This document shows, piece after piece, positions 1-6,728 of a DNA stretch of 11,903 bases. Position 1 is the first letter of the stretch; every line of letters starts with the position of its first letter. The notes under the pieces were generated by a model. That model was not told where the DNA came from, ran no database searches, and worked only from the letters and a program-made list of their open reading frames with translations. The stretch lies in the NCBI GenBank assembly GCA_964486655.1, contig CAZAON010000063.1:1-11903 (forward strand), written 5' to 3'. This DNA is from JADKIH01 sp964486655 (GTDB lineage Bacteria; Bacteroidota; Bacteroidia; AKYH767-A; 2013-40CM-41-45). The translations under genes were made by a program, and so were the position numbers.

Positions 1-683
1 TTATTAAAACTTGAAGGCAATGACACAGTTGTAATTGTCCCTGTTGATGGGCTTAATACATCTAGTACTTGTGCTCCGGTTATTTCTGTAAATGTTGAAT
101 TATTAGTGCTCCAAAAAACTCTTAATGAAGTTGGTCTTGTACCACTAGCATTATCCACTGCAGTCCAATTGAATGATAATGTTCCTGCATTTACACCTGT
201 AAAATCCATTAGAAAATCTACAGCAACAGCTTCTGAAGTTGCACCACTACCGGTCGATAGAAAAACAAAGTTTCCAGTTCCCTTTTGAACCCCACCGGAA
301 GTGCCACTTACAAATGTAGCCGATGACTTTGTAGTCCGAATGCCATCATTTGCAGAGCCTCCCGACGTAATAGGATAAGAGGCCCATCTTGACGCACCGA
401 CTCCACTTGCAAAGTTATTTGTCCAAGCCGCAATGTCTGCAAAATTTTCAGTGTATGTTAATCCGACCTGAGAAGACATTGGTACGGGCGTCTGCGCTAT
501 ACTCTTCTCCACCCCGCCCAAAAACAAAAAAGCAAATGCCAGATAAGCAAATGCGGTTTTTCTAAAGCTAACGGTAGGCTTTGTTTGTAGTTCGAGTCGT
601 TGGATATTTCCAAACAGACTGTTAATACATACGCAAATATTGCGCAATAGATTTTCCTTCTGAAAAATGTAAGTGTTCTTCAT
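1..683 (-). CDS. Secreted T9SS-type protein, N-terminal part (3' end beyond window)
   Basis: Reading the minus strand from ATG at 683-681 gives 227 uninterrupted codons running off the left edge, so only the N-terminus is present. Residues 41-64 look like a signal peptide: positive RK, then hydrophobic AFAYLAFAFLFLGGV, then a small-residue cleavage region near SIAQ. The 40 residues before it are unusually long for an n-region, so translation may really begin later, although no later ATG precedes the hydrophobic core. The mature part is rich in Gly, Ser, Thr and aromatic residues (for example TYTENFADIAAW, TLSFNWTAVDN, LRVFWSTNNSTFTEI), which resembles beta-sandwich modules at the front of large exported Bacteroidota proteins. 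No catalytic motif is visible and the C-terminal sorting domain, if any, lies outside. Exported protein is well supported; the family is not identified. Confidence 0.8.
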   Translation of the reverse strand, partial: MKNTYIFQKENLLRNICVCINSLFGNIQRLELQTKPTVSFRKTAFAYLAFAFLFLGGVEKSIAQTPVPMSSQVGLTYTENFADIAAWTNNFASGVGASRWASYPITSGGSANDGIRTTKSSATFVSGTSGGVQKGTGNFVFLSTGSGATSEAVAVDFLMDFTGVNAGTLSFNWTAVDNASGTRPTSLRVFWSTNNSTFTEITGAQVLDVLSPSTGTITTVSLPSSFN

Positions 684-711
684 TGTATGTGGTTTGGTTA
701 TACTTTTAAAA

Positions 712-906
712 TTACTTTCGGGAATGTGTGTTCCTGAATTTATATTTACTGTTGTGTTTAATTCCTTTGTTAAAAAGTACGATTGCTTCATTTATATACG
801 GAGTTTCATTAAAAATTACGCGGGAAAGTAAAGCAACTATTGAAATTGCAATAAGACTAAAATGATATGCTATTATTAAATTATATCGTCTCATCATTTT
901 TTTCAA
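712..906 (-). CDS. Doubtful 64-residue membrane-type ORF
   Basis: A short minus-strand reading frame in AT-rich intergenic DNA, 28 bp upstream of the secreted-protein start. It begins with basic residues (MKKMMRRYN), has one hydrophobic stretch of about 20 residues (LIIAYHFSLIAISIVALLS) and ends in a basic tail. A weak AAAGAG lies about a dozen bases upstream. It could encode a single-pass small membrane protein, but low-complexity AT-rich DNA often yields such ORFs and I recognise no family. More likely spurious than real. Confidence 0.15.
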   Translation of the reverse strand: MKKMMRRYNLIIAYHFSLIAISIVALLSRVIFNETPYINEAIVLFNKGIKHNSKYKFRNTHSRK

Positions 907-1144
907 TACTCTTTTTCAATATTAAAGACACTAATCCATCCTGACACATTTAGCGACATTGACTAAACCCGGAGAATGGTTTAAAATTTTTTATACGAAT
1001 TTTATAACAGAGTCGGGAGTAATTTGTTTGTTGCTCTGTATTTAAAATTCAAGAAAACACTTGAAATTTTCAAGGCAACAATAATAAAGTAAAAAAACAA
1101 ACTTCACAAAATTTTTTTCAAAAAAACCCCTGAATCGCTTTACT

Positions 1145-1164
1145 AATCAGCCTTTTGGTTGATT
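1145..1164. repeat. Stem-loop, 8-bp stem with TTTT loop
   Basis: AATCAGCC and GGTTGATT pair around a TTTT loop with one G-U wobble. No U-tract follows directly on either strand, so it is not a standard intrinsic terminator. Role unknown. Confidence 0.4.
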
Positions 1165-1287
1165 GACAAATGAATTATAAAGTTATATAATCCCAAAATG
1201 TCTTAATTTTTGATGATTAAGCCTGTTTTTTTTGATTAGCAAACCTTTTATTCAGTTTAAATGATTTTAATCAATAAAAAAAATACG

Positions 1288-1309
1288 AAAAAATTTCCGG
1301 AAATTTTTT
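1288..1309. repeat. Perfect 22-bp palindrome centred on CCGG
   Basis: An uninterrupted palindrome: six A, TTTCCGGAAA, six T. It has no spacer, so as RNA it would need a loop from the central CCGG. It fits a dimeric regulator site or a DNA-structural element better than a terminator. It lies about 107 bp upstream of the MFS -7 box. Confidence 0.5.
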
Positions 1310-1415
1310 TTCTGTGTTACTTCAATGTAAAGGAAATAAACTTTATATTTCAATTGACCTTGCCGGAATTCCCCTTTTGATAAATACTTACTGTTCCTTT
1401 TCACAAAGAATGGTA

Positions 1416-1423
1416 TAAATTTG
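1416..1423 (+). promoter_or_regulatory. Bacteroidota -7 box for the MFS gene
   Basis: TAAATTTG matches the TAnnTTTG -7 consensus of the primary Bacteroidota sigma factor exactly. No good TTTG lies at the usual upstream distance, so the -33 element is weak. Transcription from about 1430 would give a leader of roughly 95 nt before the ATG at 1525, containing the palindrome at 1460-1475. Confidence 0.5.
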
Positions 1424-1459
1424 CAGGCCTTTTCTATTCACTCTCCCGGTATTTTACTA

Positions 1460-1475
1460 ATACTATATATAGTAT
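1460..1475. promoter_or_regulatory. 16-bp palindrome in the MFS leader, possible operator
   Basis: ATACTATATATAGTAT is a perfect palindrome about 37 bp downstream of the -7 box and 49 bp upstream of the MFS start. A dimeric repressor bound here could block transcription of the exporter, as is common for drug efflux genes. No TetR-like or MarR-like gene is adjacent, so the cognate regulator is unknown. AT-only composition raises the chance of coincidence. Confidence 0.35.
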
Positions 1476-1524
1476 GGAACAATAGGAAATTTTCACGGTC
1501 AGATACAAGTTTTAAGAAACATCA

Positions 1525-2742
1525 ATGCGCAAGAGTCCCCTTACTTTCATTTTCATTACAATGCTTATTGATGTAATCGGACTCGGAATCATTATCCCGG
1601 TTTTGCCGAAACTGATTCAATCCATGATTGGAGGCGATTTGAGCAGAGCATCTACCTATGCAGGCTGGCTTACATTTGCATATGCCGGAATGCAGTTTCT
1701 TTTTGCACCGGTTATCGGAGCATTGAGTGATAAATATGGCAGAAGACCCGTTTTGCTGTTTTCATTATTCGGTTTCGGAATTGACTATATGCTAATGGGG
1801 TTCGCACCCACAATCGGATGGCTGTTTGCCGGCAGACTGATCTCGGGAATCACCGGAGCCAGTTTTACAACCGCCGGTGCCTACATCGCAGATGTTAGTC
1901 AGCCCGAAAAACGCGCCCAGAATTTCGGACTTATCGGTGCCGCATTCGGATTGGGATTTATTATCGGACCGGTTTTAGGCGGAATTCTCGGCCAATTCGG
2001 TTCACGTATACCTTTCTTTGCGGCGGCCGGACTGGCATTATTGAACTGGTTGTATGGCTATTTCATTTTACCCGAATCTTTAGACGCAGATCACAGAAGA
2101 AAATTCGAATGGAAGCGTGCAAATCCGGTCGGGTCGCTCAGAAACTTTAGCAGATATCCCGTAATATTAAGTTTAGTTGCTTCGCTCGTTTGCATTTACC
2201 TGGCCAGTCATGCCACTCAAAGCACATGGACATTTTACACGATGGAAAAATTTAACTGGGATGAAAAAATGGTTGGTTACTCTTTGGGCTTTGTGGGATT
2301 GATGGTTGCTATTGTTCAGGCCGGATTAATCAGGATCATTCTTCCGCGACTTGGGCAAAAGAGATCCATATATTTCGGACTCGCCCTTTATGCGATCGGA
2401 TTTTTATGTTTTGCTTTCGCGACAAAAGGATGGATGATGTTTGTATTTGTTGTCCCATTTTGCCTCGGCGGCATTTGCGGTCCGGCCCTGCAGGGTGTCA
2501 TGTCGGGTCAGGTTCCGGCCAACGAACAGGGCGAATTACAGGGAGCACTTACCAGCCTCGTAAGCGTCACTTCAATTTTCGGTCCGCTTATGATGACAAA
2601 TCTTTTTGCCTATTTCACATCTCCCAAAGCACCCTTCCAGTTTCCGGGAGCACCTTTTGCAATGGGAGCGCTGCTTACATTTATAAGTGTACTATTCGCG
2701 ATGAAGTCGTTGTCGAAGTTTGGACGACATGAAAAGATTTAA
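1525..2742 (+). CDS. Tet(A)-like MFS transporter (DHA1-type drug:H+ antiporter)
   Basis: The 405-residue protein has the usual size and hydrophobic pattern of a 12-helix major facilitator. Helix 1 carries the acidic LIDVIGLGIIIPVLP signature typical of the TCR/Tet group (D16). The helix 2-3 loop has motif A, GALSDKYGRRP, at residues 65-75. GRLISGITGA near 103-112 fits motif B, with R104. GFIIGPVLGG at 144-153 is the antiporter motif C. The family exports tetracyclines and other amphipathic compounds in exchange for protons across the inner membrane; the real substrate cannot be told from sequence, and clinical-type tetracycline resistance should not be assumed. The start is the first ATG before the first membrane helix, without a Shine-Dalgarno, as is normal here. 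The gene stands alone, and its 3' end is only 15 bp from the convergent S24 repressor gene. Confidence 0.9.
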   Translation: MRKSPLTFIFITMLIDVIGLGIIIPVLPKLIQSMIGGDLSRASTYAGWLTFAYAGMQFLFAPVIGALSDKYGRRPVLLFSLFGFGIDYMLMGFAPTIGWLFAGRLISGITGASFTTAGAYIADVSQPEKRAQNFGLIGAAFGLGFIIGPVLGGILGQFGSRIPFFAAAGLALLNWLYGYFILPESLDADHRRKFEWKRANPVGSLRNFSRYPVILSLVASLVCIYLASHATQSTWTFYTMEKFNWDEKMVGYSLGFVGLMVAIVQAGLIRIILPRLGQKRSIYFGLALYAIGFLCFAFATKGWMMFVFVVPFCLGGICGPALQGVMSGQVPANEQGELQGALTSLVSVTSIFGPLMMTNLFAYFTSPKAPFQFPGAPFAMGALLTFISVLFAMKSLSKFGRHEKI

Positions 2743-2757
2743 TATTCAATCTTCAAT

Positions 2758-3555
2758 TCAAAGCGATTCTCTGATTCCACGCACTTCTTTTTCCAGGTTC
2801 ATTATTTTCCCAAGCATATCTTCCTTGGTAAAACTGTTATCGGGCAATTCGCTGCTCAGGTAATTACAGAATTTCCACACTTCTCTTATTTCGCCGATAT
2901 GAAGTTCGTAAGGTTTATAAACGGTATTGAGCGATTTTAAGACGACATTCTTTTTCTTGCGAAGATTATTTTCGACGACTTTAAAGACAAGTCCTTCTTC
3001 CTGGGTGAGTATTATATATGCATCACCGTCTTTCATATCGTACCAGTTTTCAAGATACTGACCGATGACCCATGATTTATCGGGAATAGGCAGCATGGAA
3101 TCGCCGGAGATCTGGAACATCCGGTATTTACGGTCGCTCAATAACAGAGGAAGCTGAAATGTAGGCAGCTTCTTAATGAAATCGGGATCGGCGAAGCCAT
3201 TTTTATAACCGGCCTTGGCTTTAAGCGGAACGACTTCGATATTTTCCCGGTTCTGCGAATCAACTGTTGTAGCAAGCACCCGCAATCTGGAACCGGTTAC
3301 ATACACATCGTTTCCTTTCTCGAGCTCGGACATCTGGAAATCGGATAGTTTGGAAAGATCGACTTTTACCATCGTATCGATAGATAGCCGAAAATACTTT
3401 GAGAACATCATGAGAGCATCAAGTGTGGGATTTTTAATGCTTCCATTCTCATAGCTGTTCAATGTTGAACGGCTCATGTTTAATTCGCCGGCGACTACAT
3501 CCTGTGTGCGTTTACGGCGATTTCTTAGAAGTTTAATGTTGGTGTTGAAATACAT
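2758..3555 (-). CDS. XRE-family HTH / S24 LexA-like self-cleaving repressor
   Basis: A 265-residue transcription regulator. Residues 5-60 form an XRE helix-turn-helix (NIKLLRNRRKRTQDVVAGEL, then SRSTLNSYENG). Residues about 106-235 form an S24/LexA-type peptidase fold with the catalytic serine S153 in SGDSM and the lysine K192 in FKVV, 39 residues apart as expected for the Ser-Lys dyad. A115-G116 in LKAKAGYKNG is the likely self-cleavage bond. A short charged tail with possible coiled coil (about 243-263) follows. In the family, RecA-promoted or stress-induced autocleavage separates the DNA-binding and dimerisation parts and lifts repression. No phage genes lie nearby, so it is not obviously a prophage repressor. 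The two dyads over its promoter suggest autoregulation. It is divergent from the sensor operon at 3719 and convergent with the MFS gene; both are candidate targets by position only. Confidence 0.9.
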   Translation of the reverse strand: MYFNTNIKLLRNRRKRTQDVVAGELNMSRSTLNSYENGSIKNPTLDALMMFSKYFRLSIDTMVKVDLSKLSDFQMSELEKGNDVYVTGSRLRVLATTVDSQNRENIEVVPLKAKAGYKNGFADPDFIKKLPTFQLPLLLSDRKYRMFQISGDSMLPIPDKSWVIGQYLENWYDMKDGDAYIILTQEEGLVFKVVENNLRKKKNVVLKSLNTVYKPYELHIGEIREVWKFCNYLSSELPDNSFTKEDMLGKIMNLEKEVRGIRESL

Positions 3556-3574
3556 AGTTTGGCAGTATTACAAT

Positions 3575-3594
3575 CAAAACAGAAGGTTGTTTTG
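3575..3594. promoter_or_regulatory. Dyad near the repressor transcription start
   Basis: CAAAACA-N6-TGTTTTG is a perfect inverted repeat of 7-bp arms. It lies just downstream of the repressor -7 box, covering roughly +1 to +20 of its transcript, 20 bp before its ATG. It is suited to an autorepression operator or a leader hairpin. Confidence 0.5.
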
Positions 3595-3598
3595 TAGT

Positions 3599-3631
3599 CA
3601 AAGATATGTAAATTGTTTTTACAAATGCAAA
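3599..3631 (-). promoter_or_regulatory. Promoter of the XRE/S24 gene
   Basis: On the minus strand, TTTG (3631-3628), 21 nt, then TATCTTTG (3606-3599), a full match to TAnnTTTG. The expected start near 3593 leaves a leader of about 38 nt to the ATG at 3555. Confidence 0.6.
3607..3623. promoter_or_regulatory. Dyad between the -33 and -7 boxes of the repressor promoter
   Basis: TGTAAA-N5-TTTACA is a perfect 17-bp inverted repeat sitting in the spacer of the repressor promoter. This is a classic operator position, and the repressor itself is the simplest candidate ligand. Its arms differ from those of the dyad at 3575-3594 although both contain AAA/TTT with ACA/TGT. Confidence 0.5.
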
Positions 3632-3658
3632 AAGAGTAAAAGCCACCATGAATTAAAA

Positions 3659-3689
3659 TTTGTTTGTATTTGGTGGATTTATACCTTTG
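3659..3689 (+). promoter_or_regulatory. Promoter of the paralog-kinase operon
   Basis: TTTG (3659-3662), 19 nt, then TACCTTTG (3682-3689) matches both elements of the Bacteroidota promoter. The expected start near 3696 gives a leader of about 23 nt. It is back to back with the repressor promoter, the two -33 boxes being about 27 bp apart. TTTATACC occurs at 3678-3685 and again directly before the ATG (3711-3718). Confidence 0.65.
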
Positions 3690-3718
3690 GTTAACGCACC
3701 ATTTAAAATATTTATACC

Positions 3719-4180
3719 ATGAAAGATGAATTAAAGAACATAATTATAGTTGTAACATCGGCAATTACATTAATTGCAATTCTTGAAGCCGCCGGTGTCA
3801 TAGAATGGATTGACAAAGACACTTATGAGATTGCCGGATTTTGTGATAATACCGGCCGTAATCTGGATGCCGGAGAAAAAGGAGGTGGCATGGGAATGGA
3901 TTCGATAAAAACGGCCGAATTAATGACTGCGGCTAAAGAAGTAATCGAAAAAAACGCAATCAAAATTAAATATGAGTACTATCTGAGCAAGATGGCTCTC
4001 GATTCACTGTTCAAAGACAAAACTGCAACGGGAATTTTTATTGCACCCGTTTTTGAAAAAGAAGACAGCATCAATTTGCTGGTTGGCAAGTCCCATTGCA
4101 ATCAATCAATGACAGACCCTCAAAGCGGATTTTCTTTTTTAATAAAGACATTCTGCCCTTCAGAATGTGAAATGGATTAA
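3719..4180 (+). CDS. Membrane-anchored small protein with C-terminal CPxxC, first of two paralogs
   Basis: The 153-residue product is not assigned to a named family. Residues 8-26 form a hydrophobic segment (IIIVVTSAITLIAILEAAG) that should act as an uncleaved anchor or signal, placing the rest outside the inner membrane. It contains GFCDN (C42), a GGG turn, a helix with SIKTAEL, then YYLSKMALDSLF, ATGIFIAPVF and SINLLVG, and ends in TFCPSEC (C146, C150). The same landmarks occur in the same order in the next gene, so the two arose by duplication. The strand pattern and terminal CP-containing Cys pair recall small uncharacterised Bacteroidota proteins I have seen before, but I cannot name a domain. 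It is first in an operon with its paralog and a histidine kinase and has its own strong promoter. A sensory or ligand-binding role for the kinase is inference from context. Confidence 0.8.
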   Translation: MKDELKNIIIVVTSAITLIAILEAAGVIEWIDKDTYEIAGFCDNTGRNLDAGEKGGGMGMDSIKTAELMTAAKEVIEKNAIKIKYEYYLSKMALDSLFKDKTATGIFIAPVFEKEDSINLLVGKSHCNQSMTDPQSGFSFLIKTFCPSECEMD

Positions 4181-4226
4181 CCTCGCGATCTAGACAAACA
4201 ATTTTAAAAGATAAAAATAAAAAATT

Positions 4227-4715
4227 ATGAAAAACTTATTGATTGGACTAATATTAGGAATTGCCATTTCATCGGGAATTGCTGCTACTATAGCAACAAC
4301 TGAGGAAGACTGTTCAAAATGCGGAACGTATTGTGACAACAGCAAACGAGTAGTTCTTGAACCACGTGAAGGCGGTGGAGAAGCGATTAGCGTCAAATCG
4401 GCATCAGAACTGTTAAAGGACGCTGATGCAAAACTTAGAGATCCAAAAATAATTCAGCATGCACGCAAATATTATATTTTGAGTAAAGCTGCTATAGAAG
4501 ACATATTTAACAATGATAATTCTGCAACCGGAGTAATTATTGCACCTTACTTCGATAATTATAGAGACGATCCGGGCAGTTTAAATTTATTTGTCGCTGC
4601 AATGCATACAAGTCGTGTTAACATTATAAAAGGCAATGAAGGACTTGCATATAAAATCAGAACTTTTTGCCCCGAAGTTTGTGATGAATTAAAAAACAAT
4701 GTGGTTTCTGAATAA
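4227..4715 (+). CDS. Exported small Cys-rich protein with C-terminal CPxxC, second paralog
   Basis: This 162-residue protein has a clear N-terminal signal (MKNLLIGLILGIAISSGIAA), probably cleaved near residue 20, so the mature part would be periplasmic or surface-located. It carries C29, C32 and C36 (DCSKCGTYCDN), then GGG, SVKSASEL, YYILSKAAIEDIF, ATGVIIAPYF, SLNLFV and TFCPEVC (C148, C152). All of these match the preceding gene in order, with two extra N-terminal cysteines and a slightly longer insertion before SLNLFV. An even or paired cysteine set fits disulfides or metal binding. It starts 46 bp after the first paralog, with no obvious promoter between. Its TAA overlaps by one base the most upstream possible start of the kinase gene. 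Function unknown. Confidence 0.8.
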   Translation: MKNLLIGLILGIAISSGIAATIATTEEDCSKCGTYCDNSKRVVLEPREGGGEAISVKSASELLKDADAKLRDPKIIQHARKYYILSKAAIEDIFNNDNSATGVIIAPYFDNYRDDPGSLNLFVAAMHTSRVNIIKGNEGLAYKIRTFCPEVCDELKNNVVSE

Positions 4716-4732
4716 TTTACAAGTCAGCCTTG
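4715..4732 (+). promoter_or_regulatory. Non-canonical start region of the kinase gene
   Basis: An in-frame TGA at 4709-4711 limits the start. Downstream candidates are ATT at 4715 (sharing one base with the preceding TAA, as in TAATG coupling) and TTG at 4730. The ATT start gives a signal peptide with a lysine in its n-region (IYKSALPTYLLAFILVF); the TTG start gives a signal peptide with no positive charge. No ATG or GTG is available before the hydrophobic core. Confidence 0.5.
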
Positions 4733-6628
4733 CCAACCTACCTTTTAGCATTCATATTAGTTTTTGCCAGCCTGGCTGATACTAGCCATATAAATTCACT
4801 AATATCAAAGGCGGCGAATTATAATTTAGAAAACATCCCTGATAGCAGCTATCTGTATGGCGATAGCGCTCTAAAACTTGCAACCGGTATAAATAATATC
4901 AGGTTGCAGGCTGCATCAGAATACCAGATTGGCAAGGCATTAATGATTAAAGGCGAATACATAAACGCCATGGAACGAATCATTAATGCTGAAAGATTAT
5001 TCCGTACAGTAAATGATTCAAACGGAATGGGACAGGCAAATATGCAGCTGGGAGTAATTGAATATACTCAAAAAAATTATTTAGACGCGCTCCCCTATTT
5101 CAATACATCGTATAGTATAAGCGATAAAATCAACAATAAAAAACTAGCCAGCACAAATTGCTATTTAATCGGGAGAATTTATCTCGAAACAAATCAGCTT
5201 CAAAAAGCCGAACTGTTGTTTAATATGGCTCTGCGAGCAAAAAAAGAATTAGGAAATTCACAGGGATATTATGAATGTATCAGCGCTTTAGCTGAGTTGA
5301 ATTTCAAAAAAGGAGACTACATTAACTCTAAAAAACTTTATCAGGAAGCTCTTATTTTTTTTAATCAGTCCGACAACCCAAACGGAATGGCCGTTTGCCA
5401 TTTCGGATTAGCAAATGCATTTAACAAATCTAATCAGCCTGATAGCGCGCTTTATCATTACAATTTAAGTTACAGGCTTAGTTCTAATAATAATTATCGT
5501 GATGGCATATTAAAATCCACTAAATCACTCGCCGAGTTTTTTCAAAATGAAAAAGAATACAAAAAAGCTCTCGATTTTCTGGAACAATACCATGAAATTC
5601 ATGATTCAATATTCAATGTTGATAACACACGCAAGCTCGCTAAAATTCAAAATCAACTACGATTAGCCCAGAAACAAATAGAAATTGATCAGTTAAGCAG
5701 GCAGAAAGAAAAGGACGCAGACCTTCAAAAGGTAATGGCATTAATTATTGCCGTATTAATAACATTTGCCATTATAGTTTTCCGCTTCTACCGCTCCGAA
5801 CAAAAATCAAAAAGAGAGCTTAAGATTGCAAACGAAAAACTTGAGCAGACTTTAGCAGACCTGAAAAATGCCGAACAACAACTCATAAGAAGCGAAAAAC
5901 TGGCTTCCCTCGGTCAGCTTACCGCAAGCGTCGCGCATGAACTTAAAAACCCTCTCAATTTTATCATTAATTTTTCCGAATCCTCTTCCGAAATTCTCTC
6001 CGAATTACAGGCGGTCAACTCCGGATTAACAGGAGAATTGATAAGCGAACTTAAAACAAACCTCCAGAGAATTGAAAATCACGGCAACAGGGCCACCAGC
6101 ATTATAACAAACATGATGATGCATGCCCGTCATGCCGCAAAAGAAAAAAGTATTTCAAATATTTCTACACTGCTTCGCGAAACAACCGAACTGGCATGTC
6201 AGTCAATGAGGGCGTCTAAGCCTGACTTTCATTGCAAAATCAACTCAAATATTCCGAATGAAAAAATAATGGCAAACATCATTGAACAGGAAGTCGGTAG
6301 AGTAATTCTAAACCTGTTAAACAATGCGTTTTATGCTACTTCTTTACGGATCGGAACCGAAAATTATAAACCGGAGATTAAAATTAATCTCTCAACCAAT
6401 AATTCGAAAGCCGTCATTACAATTGAAGACAACGGCACCGGCATGGATAAAGAAACACTTTCAAGAATTTTCGAACCATTCTTTACTACCAAACCTACCG
6501 GTGAAGGAACCGGACTCGGTTTGAGTATGAGTTATGATATGATTCAGTCCAATGGCGGAACGATTTCTGTTGAAAGCGAAAAAATGAAATACACGCGGTT
6601 TACAATTACGATACCATTAGCAGTGTGA
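4730..6628 (+). CDS. TPR sensor histidine kinase (signal peptide, TPR, one TM, HisKA-HATPase)
   Basis: Numbering from the TTG start gives 632 residues. A signal-like hydrophobic stretch (3-16) is followed by about five to six tetratricopeptide repeats across residues 40-290 (for example QIGKALMIKGEYINAMERI, LAELNFKKGDYINSKKLYQE). Then comes a coiled coil (about 300-330), a transmembrane helix (335-351), and another coiled coil. The catalytic core has the H-box SVAHELKNPLNF with H403, N-box NLLNNAFYAT (528-537), G1 DNGTGM (567-572), F-box FEPFFTT and G2 GTGLGLS (593-599). All autophosphorylation elements are intact. The TPR region should be periplasmic and the kinase cytoplasmic. No receiver domain or response regulator lies in the window, so it is an orphan kinase here. 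It is last in the operon with the two CPxxC paralogs, whose exported domains could present a signal to the TPRs; that link is inferred. Confidence 0.9.
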   Translation: MPTYLLAFILVFASLADTSHINSLISKAANYNLENIPDSSYLYGDSALKLATGINNIRLQAASEYQIGKALMIKGEYINAMERIINAERLFRTVNDSNGMGQANMQLGVIEYTQKNYLDALPYFNTSYSISDKINNKKLASTNCYLIGRIYLETNQLQKAELLFNMALRAKKELGNSQGYYECISALAELNFKKGDYINSKKLYQEALIFFNQSDNPNGMAVCHFGLANAFNKSNQPDSALYHYNLSYRLSSNNNYRDGILKSTKSLAEFFQNEKEYKKALDFLEQYHEIHDSIFNVDNTRKLAKIQNQLRLAQKQIEIDQLSRQKEKDADLQKVMALIIAVLITFAIIVFRFYRSEQKSKRELKIANEKLEQTLADLKNAEQQLIRSEKLASLGQLTASVAHELKNPLNFIINFSESSSEILSELQAVNSGLTGELISELKTNLQRIENHGNRATSIITNMMMHARHAAKEKSISNISTLLRETTELACQSMRASKPDFHCKINSNIPNEKIMANIIEQEVGRVILNLLNNAFYATSLRIGTENYKPEIKINLSTNNSKAVITIEDNGTGMDKETLSRIFEPFFTTKPTGEGTGLGLSMSYDMIQSNGGTISVESEKMKYTRFTITIPLAV

Positions 6629-6679
6629 AGACCGATACTGTAGTCCGGGTCCGGGAACTGATTAAGAAGAAAGGAGCAC

Positions 6680-6711
6680 TTTGCACTTTGTGCTAAAAAA
6701 CCGCACATTTG
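6680..6711 (+). promoter_or_regulatory. Possible metF promoter
   Basis: TTTG (6680-6683), 20 nt, then CACATTTG (6704-6711), one base off TAnnTTTG. The predicted leader would be only about 10 nt before the ATG at 6729. Imperfect, and read-through from the kinase operon 100 bp upstream cannot be excluded. Confidence 0.3.
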
Positions 6712-6728
6712 CATCCGAATAATAATCT

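Larger units (their letters stand above)
907..1524. other. AT-rich intergenic region
   Basis: No convincing gene on either strand. The stretch is strongly AT-rich with several A and T tracts. It holds a hairpin (1145-1164), a perfect 22-bp palindrome (1288-1309), a Bacteroidota -7 box (1416-1423) and a 16-bp palindrome (1460-1475), each listed separately. It separates the divergently transcribed secreted-protein gene (minus) and MFS gene (plus), so it should hold promoters for both. Confidence 0.7.

Noticed and set aside
106..288. 60-residue plus-strand frame near the left edge
   Set aside because: Antisense to the partial secreted-protein gene, which is open for the full 227 codons.
2406..2732. 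108-residue plus-strand frame inside the MFS gene
   Set aside because: It is a +1 shadow of the MFS coding sequence with Cys/Arg-rich, domain-free composition.
1525..2742. Calling the MFS gene an acquired tetracycline resistance gene
   Set aside because: Motifs place it in the Tet(A)-like group, but no mobile element, TetR partner or resistance context is seen; many housekeeping exporters share these motifs.
4190..4396. Minus-strand 68-residue frame at the start of the second paralog
   Set aside because: Antisense shadow of the signal-peptide coding region; no independent support.
6675..6694. AGCAC/GTGCT hairpin after the kinase gene as an intrinsic terminator
   Set aside because: The stem is 5 bp with a 10-nt loop and is followed by A residues, not U, on the plus strand. 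It also overlaps the possible metF -33 box.
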